Source: Acidobacteriaceae bacterium
GTDB lineage: Bacteria > Acidobacteriota > Terriglobia > Terriglobales > Acidobacteriaceae
Length of the DNA: 5,280 nt
Assembly (NCBI GenBank): GCA_027364815.1
Contig: DAHXOQ010000211.1
Span: 1-5,280 of the forward strand
Direction: 5' to 3'
A program made the translations under genes and the position numbers. Below are positions 1 through 4,169 of the stretch, piece by piece. Below the pieces are notes generated by a model, which was not told where the DNA came from, ran no database searches, and saw only the letters and a program-made list of their open reading frames with translations. Within the stretch, counting starts at the first letter, position 1, and every line of letters starts with the position of its first letter.

Positions 1-84
1 AAATATTTCCAAAAATAATTTGCAAAAACACTTGCTTTTTGAATTTGACTTATGGCATAGTTATTCCTGCGTAGGAGAAGCCCG

Positions 85-195
85 ATGAAAAACGCATTTT
101 ACAATTCGACGCGTAGACTCTCACAACTCGATCCGAGTTGCGGCGGTTGCCGGGCACTGCATATCCTAACCAGGATTGCCCAACCAGCATCCTGA
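85..195 (+). CDS. Possible small ORF, 36 codons, function unknown
   Basis: An ATG at 85 lies seven bases after a clear GGAG (74-77), and the frame stays open for 36 codons to TGA at 193-195. A plausible promoter (33-61, 17-base spacer) would place transcription start just upstream of this ribosome binding site. The predicted peptide begins MKNAFYNSTRRL, contains a CGGC motif near its middle, and has no signal peptide or membrane segment. I do not recognise it. The inverted repeat at 124-140 falls inside it. It could be a leader peptide or simply a chance ORF in an intergenic region; the initiation signals are the only support. Confidence 0.2.
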   Translation: MKNAFYNSTRRLSQLDPSCGGCRALHILTRIAQPAS

Positions 196-285
196 GTTCT
201 ACGCAACACACACAACAATTTGCTTGATTCAAGCCCATTCTGACAGTGGTATTGCCCTGTCGCGGGAATAGGTCGTGAATTATTT

Positions 286-357
286 CTCCGGGTGGCGAAG
301 AGGTCAGCTTCATCGACTGCAAATCGCCAAATGCTGCCCTCGTTTGTTCCCTCGGAG
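286..357 (+). ncRNA. Candidate short or degenerate Y-RNA-like element
   Basis: This 72-base stretch repeats the terminal-stem logic of the downstream Y RNAs. CTCC (286-289) pairs with GGAG (354-357). A bulge, GGGTGGCGAA (290-299), follows on the 5' side, and then GAGG (300-303) pairs with CCTC (350-353). The 5' strand closely matches that of unit D (CCGGTGGCGCAGGG), and the 3' strand has the same TTGTTCCC run seen in units A and C, while the paired bases differ compensatorily. The interior is only about 46 bases. It has no T arm or D arm, only a weak CAGC/GCTG pairing (305-308 with 333-336). It may be a remnant, a minimal Y RNA, or coincidence. Confidence 0.33.
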
Positions 358-387
358 CGAGTCTCTGAATCTTGCCGGGTTATTCCT

Positions 388-447
388 CTAACTCACGCCC
401 CGAATAAGTTATTCGCGGCGCACCGGAGAGTTGTATCTCTGAGTTAG
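388..447. repeat. Nested inverted repeats forming a three-way junction
   Basis: An 8-base perfect outer repeat, CTAACTCA (388-395) with TGAGTTAG (440-447), encloses two hairpins. The first is CGCC (396-399) with GGCG (417-420), a C/C mismatch, then CGAATA (401-406) with TATTCG (410-415) around a 3-base loop. The second is GAG (428-430) with CTC (437-439) around TTGTAT. The element ends 8 bases before unit A begins. No U run follows, so it is not an obvious intrinsic terminator. It could be a structured RNA leader, a regulator-binding site, or another remnant of the array. Confidence 0.55.
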
Positions 448-454
448 TAAGTTA

Positions 455-600
455 TTGACCGGTGGTGTAGGGAACGGTTACTTCGCCTCTTAAGCCGGCG
501 GTCGCGGGTTCGATTCCCGCCTGCTTCCAGGAAGGTATCTGGATTCAGTAGCTCAGTGGTAGAGCACCGAACTGTCCGTACCCGCTTGTTCCCCGGTCAG
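455..600 (+). ncRNA. yrlA: Y RNA (YrlA-like) unit A, permuted tRNA-like
   Basis: A terminal stem is formed by TTGACCG (455-461) and CGGTCAG (594-600). It is followed by a 5' bulge GTGGTGTA (462-469) and a second helix, GGGAAC (470-475) with GTTCCC (588-593). Inside lies a tRNA in permuted order. The anticodon-like arm is TTCGC 482-486, loop CTCTTAA 487-493, GCCGG 494-498, with one C/C mismatch. The T arm is GCGGG 504-508, loop TTCGATT, CCCGC 516-520. A capped acceptor-like stem follows (CTG 521-523 with CAG 546-548, then TCCAG 526-530 with CTGGA 539-543, loop 531-538). The canonical D arm is GCTC 551-554, loop AGTGGTA, GAGC 562-565. CGCC (484-487) can alternatively pair with GGCG (497-500). 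The bulged stem beside a Ro60 gene and the tRNA mimicry match the known YrlA class. A run of five T (604-608) follows and may terminate it. It is not a linear tRNA, because the T arm precedes the D arm. Confidence 0.85.
459..488 (+). repeat. 30-base direct repeat shared by units A and C (5' part)
   Basis: Positions 459-488 and 873-902 are identical over 30 bases, covering the 5' strand of the terminal stem, the bulge and the start of the anticodon-like arm. The 3' strands also match over 25 bases (573-597 with 978-1002). The tRNA-like modules between them differ. The conserved part is therefore the presumed Ro60-binding stem and the variable part is the effector module. Confidence 0.9.
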
Positions 601-610
601 CAGTTTTTCA

Positions 611-654
611 AGTGAGCGTGCAATTCACACCCAAATTTCTGGGCAGCGCTCATT
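611..654 (+). repeat. Spacer hairpin between units A and B
   Basis: AGTGAGCG (611-618) pairs with CGCTCATT (647-654) with one G-U pair. TGC (619-621) then pairs with GCA (643-645), leaving G646 bulged and a 21-base loop. No T run follows, so it does not look like an intrinsic terminator. A comparable hairpin lies in the next spacer, which suggests a shared role in separating or processing the RNA units. Confidence 0.45.
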
Positions 655-679
655 ATGAGTCTGCCTCAACATCAACCCT

Positions 680-813
680 TCAACCGGTGGTGAAGACAAC
701 GGTTCCTTCAGGAGGGGAGTATGCGGGTTCGATTCCCGCCGCGCTTGCCGCAAACTTGCGCGTCGTCTAACGGTAGGACATCCTAAAAGCCGCTGCCAGT
801 TGTTCCCCGGTGA
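680..813 (+). ncRNA. yrlA: Y RNA (YrlA-like) unit B, permuted tRNA-like
   Basis: The terminal stem uses ACCG (683-686) with CGGT (808-811), extended by TC (680-681) with GA (812-813) across a bulged A682. The 5' bulge GTGGTGAA (687-694) follows. The second helix is GACAAC (695-700) with GTTGTT (799-804), a different sequence from units A and C that still pairs, which supports the fold. The anticodon-like arm is reduced to a hairpin, TCC 704-706 with GGA 711-713, around TTCA. The T arm is GCGGG 723-727, loop TTCGATT, CCCGC 735-739, identical to unit A. The capped acceptor-like stem is CGCGC 740-744 with GCGCG 758-762. The D arm is GTC 765-767 with GAC 777-779 around TAACGGTAG, very like tRNA-Glu. 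Only three T (815-817) follow. It is the same RNA class as unit A but lacks a tRNA-type anticodon loop. Confidence 0.8.
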
Positions 814-830
814 GTTTCTGCAACCGCTCC

Positions 831-855
831 GCTGCGCTCAAATTTTCCGCGCAGC
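831..855 (+). repeat. Spacer hairpin between units B and C
   Basis: GCTGCGC (831-837) pairs perfectly with GCGCAGC (849-855) around an 11-base loop containing TTTT. The spacer shares GCGCTCA and a CATCAACC block just before the next unit with the A-B spacer. The repeated unit therefore includes flanking DNA, as expected from tandem duplication. Confidence 0.5.
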
Positions 856-868
856 ATCAACCTCAACT

Positions 869-1005
869 TCAGCCGGTGGTGTAGGGAACGGTTACTTCGC
901 CTGTTAAGCGGGAGACGCAGGTTCGAATCCTGCTTCATGCCTCAAGCATGAATCGTCTAGCGGCCAAAGACGCCTAATGTCCGTACCCGCTTGTTCCCCG
1001 GTTGA
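869..1005 (+). ncRNA. yrlA: Y RNA (YrlA-like) unit C, near-complete permuted tRNA
   Basis: The terminal stem is TCAGCCG (869-875) with CGGTTGA (999-1005), seven pairs with one G-U. It is followed by the bulge GTGGTGTA (876-883) and the helix GGGAAC (884-889) with GTTCCC (993-998). The enclosed tRNA-like module is almost textbook. The anticodon-like arm is TTCGC 896-900, loop CTGTTAA 901-907, GCGGG 908-912. A 4-base variable loop follows, then the T arm GCAGG 917-921, loop TTCGAAT, CCTGC 929-933. A perfect 7-pair acceptor-like stem (TTCATGC 934-940 with GCATGAA 946-952) is closed by a 5-base loop. TC (953-954) takes the place of tRNA positions 8-9, and the D arm is GTC 955-957 with GAC 969-971. 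The entry point corresponds to tRNA position 26, between D and anticodon arms. Five T (1006-1010) directly follow the terminal stem. The closed acceptor loop argues against aminoacylation. Confidence 0.87.
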
Positions 1006-1039
1006 TTTTTCGCGCACCCTTTGTGCAATGGTGATTCAC

Positions 1040-1378
1040 ATGGCAATGACGACAGTAAAAAACGGAACTCCGGTGGGAAATGCGCACCTTTGCAAAAATT
1101 GCAAATGGGGCCACTGGATCACGGGTTACCGCGAATCGGATGTGCTGGTGATCTGTAATTACCTCTCTCCGAATATGAAGGTTCCCTTCACGGTCTATGA
1201 GTGTTCAGAGTTTGATGACGCCAATAAACCGAGCTGGGATGAGATGCAGAAGTTGGCAATTGAGGTTGCACCGACGCGTACTTCGCGCAAGACCGCGGGA
1301 TTCAATGTTCGCGTGCCCCTCATGCCGATCTCTCTGAATGAAGACGAGGACGAGGAAGAATTTGCCCGCGTTCTGTGA
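1040..1378 (+). CDS. Small four-cysteine protein, function unknown
   Basis: This 112-residue protein has a cysteine pattern C18-x2-C21-x17-C39-x15-C55, arranged as CKNCKW, then ICNY, then YECSEFD. That suggests a small zinc ribbon or similar metal site; the metal is inference. The C-terminus is strongly acidic (NEDEDEEEF), and there is no signal peptide or membrane segment, so it is probably cytoplasmic. I do not recognise the family beyond its resemblance to small Cys4 bacterial proteins. The start at 1040 is preferred because GGTGA (1030-1034) sits five bases upstream and can pair with the 16S tail. Alternatives are 1028 and 1046. An ATG at 977 would lie inside unit C and is unlikely. The gene sits between Y RNA units C and D and 239 bases before the Ro60 gene, all on the same strand, so a role connected with this RNP is possible but untested. 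Confidence 0.75.
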   Translation: MAMTTVKNGTPVGNAHLCKNCKWGHWITGYRESDVLVICNYLSPNMKVPFTVYECSEFDDANKPSWDEMQKLAIEVAPTRTSRKTAGFNVRVPLMPISLNEDEDEEEFARVL

Positions 1379-1393
1379 CAAAAACTCTGCGGT

Positions 1394-1417
1394 TGAAGCC
1401 TGATATTTGGCGCTTCA
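1394..1417 (+). repeat. Short hairpin between the Cys4 gene and unit D
   Basis: TGAAGC (1394-1399) pairs with GCTTCA (1412-1417) around a 12-base loop, 15 bases after the stop codon of the small gene. No T run follows. It may be a weak terminator, an operator, or chance. Confidence 0.25.
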
Positions 1418-1434
1418 CTCCGCCGCAACTCAAA

Positions 1435-1582
1435 TGCCGGTGGCGCAGGGCAACGGATACTTCGTCGGCCACGCTCCTCGACCATTTCTTGTCCGGATCC
1501 AAAATCAGGACCCACAAGATCCGGGCAAGCGAGGAGAAGCAGGTTCGAATCCTGCGATTCCGCGCCCGATAATTCCCCGGCA
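1435..1582 (+). ncRNA. Divergent Y-RNA-like unit D next to the Ro60 gene
   Basis: A strong terminal stem, TGCCGG (1435-1440) with CCGGCA (1577-1582), is followed on the 5' side by a TGGCGCA bulge. The second helix is GGG (1448-1450) with CCC (1575-1577, sharing one C with the stem) plus AA (1452-1453) with TT (1573-1574). This is the same bulged layout as units A to C. The T arm is GCAGG 1539-1543, loop TTCGAAT, CCTGC 1551-1555, identical to unit C. In place of an anticodon arm there is a 63-base hairpin: seven pairs (1474-1480 with 1530-1536), a 7-base bulge (1481-1487), twelve pairs (CTTGTCCGGATC 1488-1499 with GATCCGGGCAAG 1518-1529, one G-U) and an 18-base loop. I see no D arm and no acceptor-like stem after the T arm. 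The Ro60 start is 35 bases downstream, so unit D may be cut from, or act within, the Ro60 mRNA leader. Confidence 0.68.
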
Positions 1583-1617
1583 GTTGTATCCTTCTTGTAC
1601 TTGAAAGTGAGGCGCAC

Positions 1618-2955
1618 ATGCGCATGAACGTTTTGAAACTCAGCCATTTTTACCGCGACAAGACCCACGAGGGCGCACCCGCAAAGGTGCTCACCGCCGA
1701 GCAACAGCTCCGTCGCTCCGTCCTCTCCTGCCTGCTCTGGGAAAAGGAGTTCTACGAGGACGGTGTCGGGATCATGGGCCGCATCGCTGAACTCGTGCCC
1801 CAGGTAGCCGCCGAAGCCGTTGCCGCGCTCGCCATTGAAGCCCGCGAGAAGATGAAGCTGCGCCACATGCCTCTGCTTCTCGTTCGCGAGATGGCGCGTC
1901 ACGCATCGCATCGCGCGCTCGTCGCCGAGACTCTCACCCGCGTCATCCAGCGTGCCGATGAACTCTCCGAGTTCGTCGCCATCTACTGGGCCGGCGGGCG
2001 TCAGCCTCTCTCGGCGCAGGTCAAAAAGGGACTCGCCGCGGCATTCGTCAAGTTCGACGAGTACGCGCTCGCCAAGTACGATCGCGAGGGCGCAATCCGT
2101 CTCCGCGACGTTCTCTTCCTCGCTCACCCCAAGCCTCAGAACGAGGCTCAGGCCGAGCTCTGGAAGCGCCTCGTCGACAACTCTCTAGCCACTCCCGACA
2201 CCTGGGAGGTCGCCGTCTCTGAAGCCGGACGCAAGGTCGGCAACAAGCGCGAAATCTGGGAGCGTTTGCTCGCTGAGCGCAAGCTCGGTGCGCTCGCACT
2301 CCTGCGCAACCTGCGCAATCTCTACCAGGCCAAGGTCAGCGAGCAGCTTGTCCTTGACGCGCTCACAGCGATGAAGACCGAGCGGGTTCTCCCCTTCCGT
2401 TACCTCGCCGCTGCACGCGTTGCGCCTCAGTGGGAGGAAGCGTTGGAGAAGGCAATGTTCCGGTCCTTGTCTGCAAATGCAAACACGCTTGCCGGTCACA
2501 CCGTTCTCCTCGTCGACGTTTCCGGTTCCATGGATTGGGCTTTGTCCTCGCGCTCCGAAATGAAGCGTACCGACGCGGCCTACGGTCTCGGAATCCTTCT
2601 GCGCGAGATCGCGGAGAAGGTCACTGTCTTCACTTTCTCTGAGGAAGCAAAGCGTGTTCCCGCTCGTCGTGGAATGGCTCTGCGCGACGCCATGGACAAG
2701 AACCAGCCTCACGGGGGAACCAACCTCGGCGCTGCGCTGTCACAGGTTGAAGCCGAAATCAAGCACTATGATCGCTTGATCGTCATAACCGACGAGCAGT
2801 CACACGACCGCGTCTCCAAGCCTCGTGGCAAGGGATACATGATCAACGTCGCCTCCAACAAGAACGGCGTTGGCTACGGAGCCTGGAACCACATCGACGG
2901 CTGGAGCGAAGCGGTCATCGAGTACATCGCCGAACTCGAGCGAGCCAAGTACTAA
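1618..2955 (+). CDS. rsr: Ro60 ortholog (TROVE and VWA domains), Y RNA-binding protein
   Basis: This 445-residue protein is the bacterial counterpart of Ro60 (Rsr in Deinococcus). The TROVE/HEAT-repeat ring covers roughly residues 20-290 and shows family signatures: KFDEYALAKYD near 145-155, KLRDV-type RLRDVLFLAHPKP at 161-173 and ALLRNLRNL at 227-235. The C-terminal VWA domain (about 294-445) has an intact metal-ion site: D300, S302 and S304 in DVSGSM, T368 in GGTN, and D392 in ITDEQ. Known family members bind Y RNA on the outside of the ring and the ends of misfolded RNAs in the central hole. They act in RNA quality control and rRNA maturation, in some species with PNPase or other exonucleases. 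At 445 residues it is shorter than Rsr or human Ro60, which exceed 500. The start at 1618 is preferred because GTGAGG (1607-1612) lies five bases upstream; ATG at 1624 is the alternative. No Rtc RNA-repair genes are visible in the window. Confidence 0.96.
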   Translation: MRMNVLKLSHFYRDKTHEGAPAKVLTAEQQLRRSVLSCLLWEKEFYEDGVGIMGRIAELVPQVAAEAVAALAIEAREKMKLRHMPLLLVREMARHASHRALVAETLTRVIQRADELSEFVAIYWAGGRQPLSAQVKKGLAAAFVKFDEYALAKYDREGAIRLRDVLFLAHPKPQNEAQAELWKRLVDNSLATPDTWEVAVSEAGRKVGNKREIWERLLAERKLGALALLRNLRNLYQAKVSEQLVLDALTAMKTERVLPFRYLAAARVAPQWEEALEKAMFRSLSANANTLAGHTVLLVDVSGSMDWALSSRSEMKRTDAAYGLGILLREIAEKVTVFTFSEEAKRVPARRGMALRDAMDKNQPHGGTNLGAALSQVEAEIKHYDRLIVITDEQSHDRVSKPRGKGYMINVASNKNGVGYGAWNHIDGWSEAVIEYIAELERAKY

Positions 2956-2978
2956 CGCGCTCACTCATCAACACCAAC

Positions 2979-3021
2979 AACAACGCCGCCCGAAGTTTTC
3001 TACACTTCGGGCGGCGTTGTT
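2979..3021. terminator. Bidirectional terminator between convergent genes
   Basis: An uninterrupted 18-pair stem (2979-2996 with 3004-3021) has a GC-rich core, GCCGCCCGAAG, and a 7-base loop. It lies 23 bases after the Ro60 stop and 38 bases beyond the end of the minus-strand VWA gene. The flanks are GTTGTTTA in the plus direction and TTGTTGGTGTT in the minus direction. The U tracts are imperfect, but position and stem strength make a shared terminator for both convergent transcripts very likely. Confidence 0.88.
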
Positions 3022-3059
3022 TAAAAGAGTATTTAAATCACACACCAAATCTGAATCAA

Positions 3060-4169
3060 TTAGTGAATTTGCGCTTCCGGCAATGCCGCCGGCTTCGCCT
3101 TCTCCCGCTTCTTATTCGGCCCCGGGAAGTACCCCGTCCTCGTCCTCACTGTCAGCTTGCTGCTGCCAGAGTGCGCCTCTACCGTCACATGCCGGAACCC
3201 AGGAATATTCGACGCCTTCGTCGAGTGATATCCAATCGTGTACTGCGTTCTAATGTCGCGCGCAACCTCCGCAGCTATCTGGTCAATCTCTTCAATCGAC
3301 TTCGGAAAGAATGCAATTCCCCCCGTCTCGCTCGAAAGTAACTCCAGCGCGCGCCTCGCGTGCCTCACCTCGCTGTGGCTCATCTCGTCGCCGAAGAGCA
3401 ATCCAATCGTGTAAATCACAGGCCCTGAAAGTTGCTGCACGCGATGTATCGCCTGCTCCAAATTCAGCTGCGACGCGTTGTCCTCGCCATCCGTAATAAT
3501 GATGATCACCTGCTTCGCGCGTCGAGCATCCGCGCTCAACTTATCCGCCGACGCAACCACCGCATCATAAAGCGCAGTCCCTCCGCGTGAATCAATATGC
3601 CCCAGACCATCGCGCAGCTTGTTCACATCCGAAGTAAAATCCTGATCGATGAACGCCTCATCGGCAAAATTCACAATGAAAGCCTCATCCTGCGGATTCG
3701 AAGCCAGTATCAAATCAAGCGCGCTCTTGTTCACCGCCGGACGCTTCCGCGACATCGATCCCGAATTATCCACCACTACGCCAATCGATACCGGCACATC
3801 CACATGCTGAAAGCTCAGAATCTTCTGCTCAACATTATCCTCAAGGATTCGGAAATTTTCCGCCTTCAGATTCTCAACCAGTTGTTTTCCATCCAGCACC
3901 GTAACGTTCAGCACCACCTCTTCCACTTCCGCTTGCAAAACAAAACCGCTCGGCTCTTTGTGAATCTCCTCTTCAGGGTTTTTGGTCACCTCAGCATCCG
4001 GCGAGCGCACGGGGTCGCTATCCACGCTAGGTACCTGCGGCTGAACTGGCGGCTGCTGCGTCGGAGGTTTCTGCGTATTTTGCGCGCAAACCGGCGCTGC
4101 GACGGCAAGTGCCGCCATCAGCAGTGTGCGCATCAGCAATCTGATCTTCGAATTAGTGCAAGGGCGCAT
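3060..4169 (-). CDS. Exported VWA-domain protein, acidobacterial type (downstream copy)
   Basis: Numbering here counts from the longest frame (ATG at 4187, 375 residues). A signal peptide with core LLMAALAVAAPV ends at VCA-Q, so cleavage after residue 35 is predicted. A Pro/Gln-rich linker (about 36-56) follows, then a beta-rich N-terminal module (LQAEVEEVVLNVTVLDG to FRILEDN). The VWA domain has an intact metal site: D140, S142 and S144 in DNSGSM, T204 in GGTAL, and D233 in TDGED. The end of the domain is RTQYTIGY, and a RTRTGYFPG strand and a basic Lys/Arg-rich tail follow. This layout matches the VWFA-related acidobacterial family, whose function is unknown. ATG 4169 is chosen because it gives a 29-residue signal peptide with a basic n-region. 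ATG 4187 and 4133 are alternatives, and none has a clear ribosome binding site. With 4169 it overlaps the upstream paralog by 17 bases, indicating one operon. Confidence 0.92.
   Translation of the reverse strand: MRPCTNSKIRLLMRTLLMAALAVAAPVCAQNTQKPPTQQPPVQPQVPSVDSDPVRSPDAEVTKNPEEEIHKEPSGFVLQAEVEEVVLNVTVLDGKQLVENLKAENFRILEDNVEQKILSFQHVDVPVSIGVVVDNSGSMSRKRPAVNKSALDLILASNPQDEAFIVNFADEAFIDQDFTSDVNKLRDGLGHIDSRGGTALYDAVVASADKLSADARRAKQVIIIITDGEDNASQLNLEQAIHRVQQLSGPVIYTIGLLFGDEMSHSEVRHARRALELLSSETGGIAFFPKSIEEIDQIAAEVARDIRTQYTIGYHSTKASNIPGFRHVTVEAHSGSSKLTVRTRTGYFPGPNKKREKAKPAALPEAQIH

Larger units (their letters stand above)
1..454. other. Left intergenic region without a confident gene
   Basis: No long ORF here has recognisable protein character. 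The first 60 bases are AT-rich and contain a possible promoter: TTGCTT at 33-38, a 17-base gap, then CATAGT at 56-61. This lies ahead of a 36-codon ORF. A perfect inverted repeat with 7-base arms and a 3-base centre sits at 124-140 (CAACTCG, ATC, CGAGTTG) and could be an operator or chance. A Y-RNA-like fold at 286-357 and a three-way inverted-repeat structure at 388-447 are listed separately. Positions 196-285 show nothing I can name. Confidence 0.5.

Noticed and set aside
50..322. 90-codon minus-strand ORF in the left region
   Set aside because: The predicted protein shows no recognisable feature, there is no good ribosome binding site, and it overlaps the Y-like fold at 286-357.
504..597. 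Ordinary tRNA genes suggested by TTCGA T loops and canonical D arms
   Set aside because: In each unit the T arm comes before the D arm, the acceptor-like stem is closed by a loop, and no linear cloverleaf or proper CCA end can be drawn.
455..1005. Permuted tRNA genes of the algal or archaeal type that mature into functional tRNAs
   Set aside because: The conserved element is the bulged terminal stem rather than a splice motif, unit B lacks an anticodon loop, and a Ro60 gene lies next door. Y RNA is the simpler reading.
455..1010. CRISPR array
   Set aside because: The repeated blocks are few, unevenly spaced (225 and 188 bases between starts) and form parts of folded RNA units rather than short uniform repeats with spacers.
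977..1039. Longer start (ATG 977) for the four-cysteine protein
   Set aside because: It begins inside the D-arm/terminal-stem part of unit C, those bases match unit A where they are non-coding, and a better ribosome binding site exists for 1040.
1195..2127. Long minus-strand ORF opposite the start of Ro60 and the small gene
   Set aside because: It is antisense to clearly recognisable Ro60 coding sequence and unit D, and its protein has no family features. It is a GC-rich shadow frame.
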